Shown here: positions 43,738 through 51,859 of the stretch, piece after piece
Numbering within the stretch: position 1 is the stretch's first letter
How the letters are laid out: each line of letters opens with the position of its first letter
DNA from: Mycobacterium sp. 1164966.3
Lineage (GTDB): Bacteria > Actinomycetota > Actinomycetes > Mycobacteriales > Mycobacteriaceae
DNA length: 64,000 nucleotides
Reading direction: 5' to 3'
NCBI RefSeq assembly: GCF_001665395.1
Contig: NZ_LZSG01000010.1
Coordinates: forward strand, 1 to 64,000
Translations under genes and position numbers: made by a program
The notes under the pieces: model-generated
Told to the model about the DNA's origin: nothing
The model's input: only the letters and a program-made list of their open reading frames with translations
The model's database searches: none

Positions 43738-44619
43738 GTGAGCAAAAGTCCACTTCGCCGGTTGTCCGAACAGATCGCGCTGGCCAGCATGCGCCCGCCG
43801 GCTGCCCCGCAGCTGCTGAGTAACCGCCCCGCGATCAAGCCGGTCAGCCTCGAGGGCAAACGTGTCCTGATCACCGGCGCCTCGTCGGGCATCGGCGAGG
43901 CGGGTGCCGAGCTGTTCGCCAAACACGGCGCCACCGTGGTCGCTGTGGCCCGCCGCCAGGACCTCCTGGACGCCGTGGCCGACCGCATCACCGCCGCGGG
44001 CGCCCGGGCAATGTCGATTCCGTGCGACCTTTCGGACATGGACGCCATCGACGCGCTGGTGGCCGACGTCGAAAAGCGCATCGGCGGCATCGACATCCTG
44101 GTCAACAACGCCGCCCGGTCGATACGACGACCGCTGGCCGAATCGCTGGAACGCTGGCACGACGTCGAGCGGATCACGGTGCTCAACTATTACGGCCCGC
44201 TGCGGCTGATCCGCGGCTTCGCGCCCGGAATGCTCGAGCGCGGCGACGGCCACATCATCAACGTCTCGACTTGGGGCGTGATGTCGGAGGCGTCGCCGAT
44301 GTTCGGGGTGTACAACGCGTCGAAAGCTGCCCTGACGTCCATCAGCCGGGTCGTGGAAACCGAGTGGGGCCGAAAAGGGGTGCACTCGACGACGCTGTAC
44401 TACCCACTGGTGGCCACCCCGATGATCAAACCGACGAAGGCCTATGACGGAATGCCCGCGCTGACCCCGGCGGAAGCGGCCGAATGGATGGTCAACGCCG
44501 CCCGCACCCGGCCGGTGCGGATCGCGCCGCGGATGGCCGTCGCCCTCGACGCGCTCAACACCGTCGGCCCGCGTTGGGTCAACGCGCTGATGGAGCGGCG
44601 CGCCAGCCACTTGAAGTAG
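43738..44619 (+). CDS. Short-chain dehydrogenase/reductase (Rv0547c-like)
   Basis: 293 aa from GTG 43738 (M. tuberculosis Rv0547c, 294 aa, recalled). N-terminal extension of ~40 residues, then LITGASSGIGEAGAELFAKHG, NNAARSIRR, catalytic Ser in INVSTWGVM, and YNASKAALTSISRVVETEW. The extension and C-terminal hydrophobic region suggest membrane association and a lipid-like substrate. Own promoter just upstream. Confidence 0.86.
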   Translation: MSKSPLRRLSEQIALASMRPPAAPQLLSNRPAIKPVSLEGKRVLITGASSGIGEAGAELFAKHGATVVAVARRQDLLDAVADRITAAGARAMSIPCDLSDMDAIDALVADVEKRIGGIDILVNNAARSIRRPLAESLERWHDVERITVLNYYGPLRLIRGFAPGMLERGDGHIINVSTWGVMSEASPMFGVYNASKAALTSISRVVETEWGRKGVHSTTLYYPLVATPMIKPTKAYDGMPALTPAEAAEWMVNAARTRPVRIAPRMAVALDALNTVGPRWVNALMERRASHLK

Positions 44620-44650
44620 CTCCCCGACCTTGGCACGACGTCCGACGTGG

Positions 44651-44663
44651 TAGACACGACCTC
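44651..44663 (+). promoter_or_regulatory. Probable leaderless promoter (-10 TAGACA)
   Basis: TAGACA (44651-44656) lies 7 nt before the ATG 44664 of the glyoxalase-like gene. Confidence 0.45.
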
Positions 44664-45071
44664 ATGGATATCCTGGCCAGCCGGATGCTGCTCCGGCCGG
44701 CGGACTATCAACGGTCACTGAGCTTCTACCGCGACCAGATCGGCCTGGCGATCGCACGTGAATACGGGGCCGGCACAGTGTTTTTCGCGGGCCAGTCTTT
44801 GCTGGAGCTGGCCGGATACGGCGACCCGGACCACTCCCGAGGCCCTTTTCCCGGTGCCCTGTGGCTGCAGGTGCGCGACGTCCGCGCGACGCAGGCCGAG
44901 CTGGAAAGCCGCGGTGTGGCGATCGCCCGCGAGGCGCGCCGGGAACCGTGGGGTCTGCACGAGATGCATGTCACCGACCCGGACGGCATCACCCTGATTT
45001 TCGTCCAGGTACCAGGCGATCATCCATTGCGCCGCGACACCCGTGCGCAGCCCCGGGGAACGGACGGTTAA
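44664..45071 (+). CDS. Glyoxalase/VOC-fold protein
   Basis: 135 aa (M. tuberculosis Rv0546c, ~128 aa, recalled). One vicinal-oxygen-chelate domain: LRPADYQRSLSFYRDQIGL, FFAGQSLLELAGYG, ALWLQVRDVRATQAELESRG, and HEMHVTDPDGITLIFVQV. Typical possible ligands are Glu51-type and C-terminal Glu/Gln residues, but metal use cannot be decided by eye. Likely role is an isomerase, lyase or small-molecule-binding resistance protein. Confidence 0.8.
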   Translation: MDILASRMLLRPADYQRSLSFYRDQIGLAIAREYGAGTVFFAGQSLLELAGYGDPDHSRGPFPGALWLQVRDVRATQAELESRGVAIAREARREPWGLHEMHVTDPDGITLIFVQVPGDHPLRRDTRAQPRGTDG

Positions 45072-45128
45072 CGACGAACTAATATCTGGCGACGACTCGC
45101 GATATACCCGCGATTCGCCTCTCCGCCC

Positions 45129-45143
45129 ATTCGACAATCGAAT
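45129..45143. promoter_or_regulatory. Operator-like palindrome ATTCGA-CAA-TCGAAT upstream of pitA
   Basis: Perfect 6-bp arms with a 3-nt centre, 25 nt before the pitA GTG. Its regulator is unknown. It does not match the direct-repeat phosphate-regulator site I know for mycobacteria. Confidence 0.3.
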
Positions 45144-45168
45144 CCCCCGACCACCAGAATCAGGCGCT

Positions 45169-46410
45169 GTGAACATCGAACTGTTCCTCTTGATCATCGT
45201 CGTGATCACTGCATTGGCGTTCGACTTCACCAACGGCTTCCACGACACCGGCAATGCCATGGCGACCTCGATCGCCAGCGGCGCGCTGGCGCCCAAGGCA
45301 GCGGTCGCCCTGTCCGCGGTGCTCAACCTGCTGGGTGCGTTCTTGTCCACGGCCGTCGCGGCGACCATTGCCAAGGGCCTGATCGACGCGAACCTGGTGA
45401 CGCTGGAGTTGGTGTTTGCCGGCCTGGTCGGCGGCATCGTCTGGAATCTGTTGACCTGGCTGCTCGGTATCCCGTCCAGCTCGTCGCACGCACTGATCGG
45501 CGGGATCGTCGGCGCCACCATCGCCGCCGTCGGCGGGCACGGGGTGATCTGGAAGGGCGTGGTGTCCAAGGCGATCATCCCGGCCGTCGTGTCCGCGGTG
45601 CTGGCGGTCATCGTCGGCGCGGCAGCGACGTGGCTGGTGTACCGGATCACCCGCGGTGTCCCGGAAAAGCGCACCTCGAGCGGGTTCCGCCGCGGCCAGA
45701 TCGGCTCGGCGTCGCTGGTCTCGCTGGCTCACGGCACCAACGACGCGCAGAAGACGATGGGCATCATCTTCCTGGCGCTCATGTCGTATGGGGCGGTCAG
45801 CAAGTCCGCAACCACGCCTCCGCTGTGGGTCATCGTGAGTTGCGCGGTAGCCATGGCCACGGGCACGTACCTGGGTGGCTGGCGGATCATCCGCACCCTG
45901 GGCAAGGGGCTGGTCGAGATTCAGTCGCCGCAGGGTATGGCCGCCGAATCGTCTTCGGCCGCAGTGATTTTGCTGTCTGCGCACTTCGGCTACGCGCTGT
46001 CGACGACGCAGGTCTGCACCGGTTCGGTGCTGGGCAGCGGGCTGGGCAAGCCGGGCGGCGAGGTGCGCTGGGGAGTGGCCGGCCGGATGGCGACGGCGTG
46101 GCTGGTCACCCTTCCGCTGGCCGGGCTGGTCGGGGCGATCACCTATTTGATCGTCCACCTCATCGGCGGATACCCGGGCGCGATCATCGGCTTCTCGCTG
46201 CTGGTGGCGATCTCCGGCACCATCTACCTGCGGTCGCGCCGAGTCAAGGTCGACCACAACAACGTCAACGCCGAATGGGAAGGCAGCCTCACCGCCGGGC
46301 TCGACGCATCGGCCGAGCCGCCCCCACTCGATATGGGCCCTAAGTCGGGCGCGCCCGCGCCGCCCCACGGCTCAGATGACGACGCTCTGCCCGCGCGGAC
46401 CGCATCATGA
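45169..46410 (+). CDS. pitA: Low-affinity inorganic phosphate transporter PitA
   Basis: 413 aa from GTG 45169 (M. tuberculosis Rv0545c, 417 aa, recalled). PiT-family symporter with the two duplicated signatures DFTNGFHDTGNAMATSIASG (N-terminal half) and SLAHGTNDAQKTMGII (C-terminal half), ten or so TM helices, and a cytoplasmic Pro/Ala-rich tail. The stop overlaps the next ATG (ATGA). Confidence 0.94.
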   Translation: MNIELFLLIIVVITALAFDFTNGFHDTGNAMATSIASGALAPKAAVALSAVLNLLGAFLSTAVAATIAKGLIDANLVTLELVFAGLVGGIVWNLLTWLLGIPSSSSHALIGGIVGATIAAVGGHGVIWKGVVSKAIIPAVVSAVLAVIVGAAATWLVYRITRGVPEKRTSSGFRRGQIGSASLVSLAHGTNDAQKTMGIIFLALMSYGAVSKSATTPPLWVIVSCAVAMATGTYLGGWRIIRTLGKGLVEIQSPQGMAAESSSAAVILLSAHFGYALSTTQVCTGSVLGSGLGKPGGEVRWGVAGRMATAWLVTLPLAGLVGAITYLIVHLIGGYPGAIIGFSLLVAISGTIYLRSRRVKVDHNNVNAEWEGSLTAGLDASAEPPPLDMGPKSGAPAPPHGSDDDALPARTAS

Positions 46411-46697
46411 GCGCCTGGTTCAACTACCAAGCCACGCTCAAAATCCTGGTCTTCAGCATGCTGGCCGGCGCCGCGCTGCCCGCGCTGTTTGCCTTCGGCG
46501 TGCGCCTGCAGGCCCTCGGCGCCGGCGCGATCGGTATCGGCGGTGCCACACCGAAACGGAACCCGGTGCTGATCGTCCTCGCCTGGCTGATCTACGCGTT
46601 GGTGGTTGCGGTAGTAGTGCTCGGCGTGCTCTACATCGCCCGCGATTTCATCGCACATCACCTCGGCTATCCGTTTCTCGGCGCAAAACCCAAGTAG
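46407..46697 (+). CDS. Small membrane protein linked to pitA (Rv0544c-like)
   Basis: 96 aa, translationally coupled to pitA. Two TM helices (~10-32 and ~52-76) separated by a short polar loop (GGATPKRNP); both ends polar. The M. tuberculosis counterpart is Rv0544c (92 aa, recalled). It may be a transporter accessory protein; no function known. Confidence 0.8.
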   Translation: MSAWFNYQATLKILVFSMLAGAALPALFAFGVRLQALGAGAIGIGGATPKRNPVLIVLAWLIYALVVAVVVLGVLYIARDFIAHHLGYPFLGAKPK

Positions 46698-46747
46698 CAT
46701 CGAATCGTCGTCCCCCGGAGTGCTGAGCCAACGCGCGGAGTAAGAGC

Positions 46748-47059
46748 GTGAACCGATTTCTCACCTCGATCGTCTCGTGGCTGCGCGCGGGATATCCCGA
46801 GGGCATTCCCCCGACCGACTCCTTCGCGGTACTCGCCTTGCTGGCGCGCAGATTGAGCAACGACGAGGTCAAGCTAGTCGCCAACGAGCTGATGCAGCGC
46901 GGTGAATTCGATCAGATCGACATCGGCGTGGTGATCACCCAATTCACCGACGAGCTGCCGTCACCGCAGGACATCGAGCGAGTCCGAACACGGTTGGCCG
47001 CCAAGGGCTGGCCGCTCGACGACGCCCGCGACACACCCGGCAATGGAGAGCGCGCATAG
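46748..47059 (+). CDS. DUF3349 family protein (Rv0543c-like)
   Basis: 103 aa from GTG 46748. Small helical protein with the DUF3349 pattern FLTSIVSWLRAGYPEGIP, PTDSFAVLALLARRLSNDEV, and LPSPQDIERVRTRLAAKGWPL; cytosolic. M. tuberculosis Rv0543c is ~100 aa (recalled), and an NMR structure of the family shows a helical bundle, but the role is unknown. The stop codon lies within the in-frame 5' extension of menE. Confidence 0.85.
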   Translation: MNRFLTSIVSWLRAGYPEGIPPTDSFAVLALLARRLSNDEVKLVANELMQRGEFDQIDIGVVITQFTDELPSPQDIERVRTRLAAKGWPLDDARDTPGNGERA

Positions 47060-47106
47060 CCGTCCTGCGTGCGCTCAGCGTCCCGCCGGGCGGTGCCGTC
47101 CAGACG

Positions 47107-48201
47107 TTGCTGCCGGCCATGCAACGGGCGCTCGACGGCCGTGACTCCGCGCTGATCCCGGTGCCGCCGCAGCAGGAACTCCATGCCGCCATGCGAGTCG
47201 GAGAAGCTATCGACGACGACGTGGCCCTGGTCGTTACGACGTCGGGAACCACCGGTATCCCCAAGGGCGCGATGCTGAGCGCCGATGCGCTGGCCGCCAG
47301 CGCGTCGGCCACCCACGACCGCCTCGGCGGCCCGGGCCGCTGGCTACTGGCGGTGCCGCCGTATCACATCGCCGGCGTGCAGGTACTGGTGCGCAGCGTG
47401 CTCGCCGGTACCGCGCCCGTCGAGCTGGACGTGTCGGGCGGCTTCGACATCGCCGAATTACCCACTGCGGTAAGGCGATTGGGTTCCCACAGGCGATACA
47501 CGTCGCTGGTCGCCAACCAGTTGGCCAAGGCGCTCACCGACCCGGCTGCGACGGCTGCGCTGGCCGAATTGAATGCCGTGCTGATCGGCGGCGGACCGTT
47601 GCCGCGGCCCGTCCTCGATGCCGCCACGGCCGCCGGCATCGCCGTGGTGCAGACCTACGGAATGAGCGAAACCGCCGGCGGCTGCGTTTACAACGGCGTT
47701 CCCCTGGCCGGGGTACGAGCCCGAGTGGCGAACGACGGCCGCATCGTTCTCGGCGGGGCCACTTTGGCCAAGGGTTATCGCAACCCGGTCGATCCCGACC
47801 CGTTCGCCGAGCCGGGCTGGTTCCGCACCGACGACCTTGGCGCCCTGGATGATTCGGGCGTGCTGACCGTGCTGGGACGTGCCGACGACGCGATCAGCAC
47901 CGGCGGGCTGACCGTGCTGCCTGAACCCGTCGAGGCCGTGCTGTGTACCCATCCCGCCGTCCGCGAGTGTGCGGTTTTCGGCGTCGCGGACGACCGGCTG
48001 GGCCAGCGGGTGGTCGCCGCGGTCGTGGTGCGCGACGGGTGCCCAGCGCCCACCTTGGACGCGCTGCGCGAGCATGTGACCCACACACTGGACGCCACCG
48101 CCGCGCCGCGCGAACTGCACGTCGTCGACGCGCTGCCCCGCCGCGGCATCGGCAAGGTGGACCGCGCCGCGTTGACGCACCGGTTCGCCCGCGATCAATA
48201 G
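47107..48201 (+). CDS. menE: o-Succinylbenzoate-CoA ligase MenE
   Basis: 364 aa from TTG 47107, the first canonical start. The frame stays protein-like further upstream (AVLRALSVPPGGAVQ) back to an ATA that overlaps the previous stop (ATAG, 47056-47059), so the true N-terminus may be longer. Adenylate-forming enzyme: VVTTSGTTGIPKGAM, QTYGMSETAGGCVYNG, FRTDDLGALDDSGVLTVLGR, and catalytic Lys in RRGIGKVDR. Activates o-succinylbenzoate for MenB. Compact relative to other ligases, as in M. tuberculosis (362 aa, recalled). Confidence 0.92.
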   Translation: MLPAMQRALDGRDSALIPVPPQQELHAAMRVGEAIDDDVALVVTTSGTTGIPKGAMLSADALAASASATHDRLGGPGRWLLAVPPYHIAGVQVLVRSVLAGTAPVELDVSGGFDIAELPTAVRRLGSHRRYTSLVANQLAKALTDPAATAALAELNAVLIGGGPLPRPVLDAATAAGIAVVQTYGMSETAGGCVYNGVPLAGVRARVANDGRIVLGGATLAKGYRNPVDPDPFAEPGWFRTDDLGALDDSGVLTVLGRADDAISTGGLTVLPEPVEAVLCTHPAVRECAVFGVADDRLGQRVVAAVVVRDGCPAPTLDALREHVTHTLDATAAPRELHVVDALPRRGIGKVDRAALTHRFARDQ

Positions 48202-48212
48202 GCTGTTCGACC

Positions 48213-49565
48213 GTGAAGGTGGCGCGCCGAGAAGTAATTGCGGTAGCGGCCGGAGCCTTGTTGGTGGCAGCCGCGGTGATCCTGCCGCGGATGCACCTGG
48301 GCATCGACCCGCGCCGCGACACCGGCGTGGACCGGTTCGGCACACGGGCCGGCGCAACGCCGATCTTCGGCTATTGGGACGTCCATGCCGGCTGGGGAAC
48401 CGTTCCGGCGATCCTCCTCGGCCTGGCCGTCGTGCTGTGGGGAACTTCTGTGGCACAACGCCTTTCGTGGCGGATGCTGACCCTGTGCAGCTGGGTCACC
48501 GCCGGCGTGTGGGCGTTCGCGCTGGCGATGATCGACGGCTGGCAGCACGGCTTCGCCGGCCGGCTGACCACCCGCGACGAATACCTGTCGCAGGTGCCCG
48601 GCATCACCGACATCCCCGCCACCGTGCGCACGTTCGCCAGCCGGATCCTTGACTTCCAGCCGGATTCCTGGGCCACTCACGTCTCGGGCCATCCCCCGGG
48701 CGCACTATTGACGTTCGTCTGGCTGGACCGCATCGGACTGCGCGGCGGCGCATGGGCCGGGCTGCTGTGTCTGCTGATCGGCTCGAGCGCGGCGGCGGCA
48801 GTGGTGGTGGCCGTCCGGGCGCTGACCGGCGAGCGGACCGCGCGGCGCGCCGCGCCGTTCGTCGTGGTGGCACCGACGGCGATCTGGGTCGCGGTATCGG
48901 CCGACGGGTACTTCGCCGGAGTCGCGGCGTGGGGCATCGCGCTGTTGGCATTGGCGGTACACGGCAGGGTCCGGTTCCCCGCGTTGGCAGCCGCTGGGGC
49001 CGGCCTGCTGCTGGGCTGGGGCGTGTTTGTCAGTTACGGCTTGATGCTGATCAGTCTGGCGGCGTTGGCGGTGCTGGTGTCGGCCGCGGATTGGCGCGCG
49101 TCGCTGCGGGCGCTCGGTCCGGCAACGCTGGCTGCGATAGCGGTTGCAGTCACCTTCGCCGTCGCCGGATTCGACTGGTTCGACGGCTATACCCTTGTGC
49201 AGCAACGCTATTGGCAGGGCATCGCGAAAGATCGGCCGTTCCAGTACTGGTGGTGGGCCAACCTGGCGTGCGTCGTATGCGCGATCGGGCTGGGCAGCGT
49301 CGCCGGATCGAGCCGCGTTTTCGACAACGCCGCCATCCGTCGGCGATCGGGTTTTCACCTGTTGTTGCTGGCGATGCTGGCCGCCATCGTGTTCGCCGAC
49401 ATGAGCATGCTCAGCAAGGCCGAGACCGAACGAATCTGGCTGCCCTTCACCATCTGGCTGACTGCGGCGTCTGCATTGCTGCCGGTAAGGACGCACCGGG
49501 TTTGGTTAGCGCTCAACGTCGTTGGGGCCCTGCTGGTGAACAGCGTCATCTTCACCAATTGGTAG
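48213..49565 (+). CDS. Polytopic membrane protein, probable GT-C glycosyltransferase (Rv0541c-like)
   Basis: 450 aa from GTG 48213, about 11 TM helices. The first long periplasmic loop carries acidic residues after helix 1 (IDPRRDTGVDRFG) and the segment QPDSWATHVSGHPPGALLTF, resembling GT-C enzymes that use polyprenyl-phosphate sugars. M. tuberculosis Rv0541c (449 aa, recalled) has been listed among candidate GT-C proteins. Expected role: transfer of a sugar to an envelope glycan outside the membrane. The neighbouring dolichyl-phosphate-sugar synthase-type gene would provide the donor. Confidence 0.78.
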   Translation: MKVARREVIAVAAGALLVAAAVILPRMHLGIDPRRDTGVDRFGTRAGATPIFGYWDVHAGWGTVPAILLGLAVVLWGTSVAQRLSWRMLTLCSWVTAGVWAFALAMIDGWQHGFAGRLTTRDEYLSQVPGITDIPATVRTFASRILDFQPDSWATHVSGHPPGALLTFVWLDRIGLRGGAWAGLLCLLIGSSAAAAVVVAVRALTGERTARRAAPFVVVAPTAIWVAVSADGYFAGVAAWGIALLALAVHGRVRFPALAAAGAGLLLGWGVFVSYGLMLISLAALAVLVSAADWRASLRALGPATLAAIAVAVTFAVAGFDWFDGYTLVQQRYWQGIAKDRPFQYWWWANLACVVCAIGLGSVAGSSRVFDNAAIRRRSGFHLLLLAMLAAIVFADMSMLSKAETERIWLPFTIWLTAASALLPVRTHRVWLALNVVGALLVNSVIFTNW

Positions 49566-49580
49566 GACCGAGCCCTTCGG

Positions 49581-50243
49581 TCAGAGTCCGGCCGCCCGGG
49601 TGACGCGCGCAAACCGACTGCCGGGCGCGCAGGCATCACGCACGCCGGCGACGTCCTCGACGAGATCGAAGTCCGCCAGCTGTTCAACCATTTTCACGGC
49701 AATACCGTTGTCGCGCAATGCCGTCAATGTGCGCTGCCCGGTCTGGGGCTGTGACATGGGAACGCTGCGCAGGCATTCGGCCATTGCGGGCGTCTGCACT
49801 CCGAGCACCCACCAGCCGCCGTCGCAGGCCAACCCGAGCACCGCCGGCGCCGCCAGCAGCCGGCGCGCGCAACCGGTCAACAAGACGGCAGTGACCTGCG
49901 GGGTGTCCATGCCGATCTGCAGCACCGGAGATCCGTCGGCCGAGTCGGCGTGTGCGTTGGCCAGCCGGTCGGCGAAGCCGTCGCCACGCTGCTCGATCAC
50001 CGTGAACGATGCGAGCCGCGAACGGATCTCGGCGCCGCTGACGGCCGCGTCCAGGTCGCCGGTGAGCGCCACCACCCGCGCGGCCGACGGCGTGCTCGCC
50101 ACCGCGTCCAGGGTGTCCAGCAAGGCGGCGGCCGCGATCTCGGCGGCGACTCGATCGCCGACGGACGCCGCGAGCCGAGTCTTGGCGCGGCCAGGTTCCG
50201 GCGCCTTGGCGACTACCAACAGGGTCACCGGCAGGCCACTCAA
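49581..50243 (-). CDS. DUF2064 protein, glycosyltransferase-like (Rv0540-like)
   Basis: 220 aa from TTG 50243, which overlaps the stop of the GT2 gene (TTGA); the length then equals M. tuberculosis Rv0540 (220 aa, recalled). DUF2064 nucleotidyl/glycosyl transferase A fold: LLVVAKAPEPGRAKTRLAA at the N-terminus, QIGMDTPQVTAVLL, and LACDGGWWVLGVQ. Works in the cytosol, likely on a nucleotide sugar, as partner of the GT2 enzyme. Confidence 0.85.
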   Translation of the reverse strand: MSGLPVTLLVVAKAPEPGRAKTRLAASVGDRVAAEIAAAALLDTLDAVASTPSAARVVALTGDLDAAVSGAEIRSRLASFTVIEQRGDGFADRLANAHADSADGSPVLQIGMDTPQVTAVLLTGCARRLLAAPAVLGLACDGGWWVLGVQTPAMAECLRSVPMSQPQTGQRTLTALRDNGIAVKMVEQLADFDLVEDVAGVRDACAPGSRFARVTRAAGL

Positions 50244-50896
50244 GAAATCACCTTCCAGAAGTCCAGGATCGCGGTGACGCTGCCCCGCAGCGAGCCGCTG
50301 ACCTTCGACTTGCCGCCCGTCCTCGGACCGTAGCTGATATCGAGCTCGACGACGCGCCAGCCGGCGGCCGCGGCACGAACCAGCAGTTCCAGCGGATATC
50401 CCGACCGTCGATCGACGACACCCAGCTTCAGCAGATCGGCTCGCCGGGCCACCCGCATCGGGGCGATGTCGTGCACCGGCAGGCCATGCCGAGTGCGCAG
50501 CCGCCAGCTCATCACCACGGTGCCGATCCGGGCGACCCACGGCCAGTGCAGCCCCGGCACCGGACGCCGCCGGCCGGTCACCAGATCGGCGCCGAGGCCC
50601 AACTCGGCGACCAGCCGGGGCAGGTCAGCGGCATCCATCGAACCGTCGGCATCGATGACGGCCACGATCGGCGTCGTCGCCGCGACCACGCCCGCATGCA
50701 CCGCCGCGCCATAACCGGGCCGCGGTTCGGCGACCACCTCGGCTCCGTGTCGGCGTGCGACCGCGGCGGTGTCGTCGGTGCTGTTGTTGTCGACCACCAA
50801 TGCCCGGTAGCCATCGGGAATGGCGGCCAGCACCGCAGGCAGCGACTCCTCCTCGTCGAGGCAAGGCAGCACCACCGTCACCGCGTCCCCGGGCAT
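50240..50896 (-). CDS. GT2 glycosyltransferase, dolichyl-phosphate-sugar synthase-like (Rv0539-like)
   Basis: 218 aa from ATG 50896 (an upstream in-frame GTG at 50908 is possible). GT-A fold: VVLPCLDEEESLPAVLAAIP, LVVDNNSTDDTAAVARRHGA, DxD-like VIDADGSMD, and ISYGPRTGGKSKV near the C-terminus. It should load a sugar onto polyprenyl phosphate at the inner face of the membrane. Pairs with the DUF2064 gene (TTGA overlap) and with the GT-C-like protein encoded convergently. Confidence 0.87.
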   Translation of the reverse strand: MPGDAVTVVLPCLDEEESLPAVLAAIPDGYRALVVDNNSTDDTAAVARRHGAEVVAEPRPGYGAAVHAGVVAATTPIVAVIDADGSMDAADLPRLVAELGLGADLVTGRRRPVPGLHWPWVARIGTVVMSWRLRTRHGLPVHDIAPMRVARRADLLKLGVVDRRSGYPLELLVRAAAAGWRVVELDISYGPRTGGKSKVSGSLRGSVTAILDFWKVIS

Positions 50897-51177
50897 GGCA
50901 ACCGACACTAGCGCGGGCCGGAACCTTCGGAATCGTCGCCATGGAAATCGATTTGCTGCGCCTGAAGCGGGGAGCGGCGACTTTCCCACCTCGCCCAGAA
51001 TTTCCTTGCCGGCTGTGGTTAACTGTGGCCCGGGGGGCGTGCCAGTGCACCGAGCCGGTGATGACGCGCGTGCCGATCGCCTCGCCGAACGGGGCTGTCG
51101 TCGACCGGGGCCCAAGCCGAGAACAGCAATCATCCAGTTGACGCAGTCGCGGCAACCCGAGCACACAGGAAGCACCG
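50897..51177. other. Divergent intergenic region (GT2 gene / DUF4190 gene)
   Basis: 281 bp expected to hold two promoters; none could be fixed. An AGGAAG ribosome-binding-like motif precedes the ATG 51178. No repeat or RNA gene recognised. Confidence 0.35.
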
Positions 51178-51846
51178 ATGCAGCCCTTTGACGAACACCC
51201 AACGCAGGCAGCCCCATTCCAGTCGCCCAACTATCCGCCGCCGCCCGGTGATCCGGCCGGGATCAATTACGGATATGCGCCGCCGGCTCCGGGCCCCTAC
51301 GCGCCGTATCCGATGGCCCGGCCGACCAACACGATGGCCATCGTGGCGTTGGTGACCTCGCTGATCATCGCCCCGCTGGGCATCATCTTCGGCCACATCT
51401 CGCTCTCCCAGATCAAGCGGTCCGGCGAGGACGGCCGTGGCCTCGCGATCGCGGGCACTGTAATCGGCTATGTGGGAACACTTTTCGCCGTCATCAGCAT
51501 TGTCTTCGTGGTGGTGGTGATGGGCACGGCGGTCCACCGGGCCGGCAGCCACCACCGCTACACGACGCCGGCGACTACCTCGTATTCCCCGGTCGGCGTT
51601 CCGGATGCTTCGGCGGAGGCGATCAAGAACGCCGAAGTCGGCGATTGCATCAGGCGGATCTCAGGGGCACGGAGAAGCGACGGCACCATGGACGTGACGG
51701 TCTATCCCGCCACCTGCGGATCCAGTTCCGCCACCGACAAAGTCATCAAGCGCACCACCAGCACCTCCAATTGCACTGGTGGCCAATGGGTTCAGACGAA
51801 GGCCTATTCGCCGCCGATCGTGCTCTGCCTGTCCAAGCTGCGGTAG
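51178..51846 (+). CDS. DUF4190-type membrane protein
   Basis: 222 aa. N-terminal ~45 residues are Pro/Tyr/Gly-rich and cytosolic (NYPPPPGDPAGINYGYAPP). Then comes a DUF4190 hairpin of two TM helices (~53-78 and ~92-122) joined by SQIKRSGEDGRGLAIAG, a signature of the family. The outside domain (~130-222) has four cysteines (GDCIRRI, PATCGSS, SNCTGGQ, VLCLSK), probably two disulfides, close to the septum-formation-type domain seen in related mycobacterial proteins. Function unknown. Convergent with the Pro/Thr-rich gene, 13-nt gap. Confidence 0.78.
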   Translation: MQPFDEHPTQAAPFQSPNYPPPPGDPAGINYGYAPPAPGPYAPYPMARPTNTMAIVALVTSLIIAPLGIIFGHISLSQIKRSGEDGRGLAIAGTVIGYVGTLFAVISIVFVVVVMGTAVHRAGSHHRYTTPATTSYSPVGVPDASAEAIKNAEVGDCIRRISGARRSDGTMDVTVYPATCGSSSATDKVIKRTTSTSNCTGGQWVQTKAYSPPIVLCLSKLR

Positions 51847-51859
51847 AGCGCTCGAGCAC

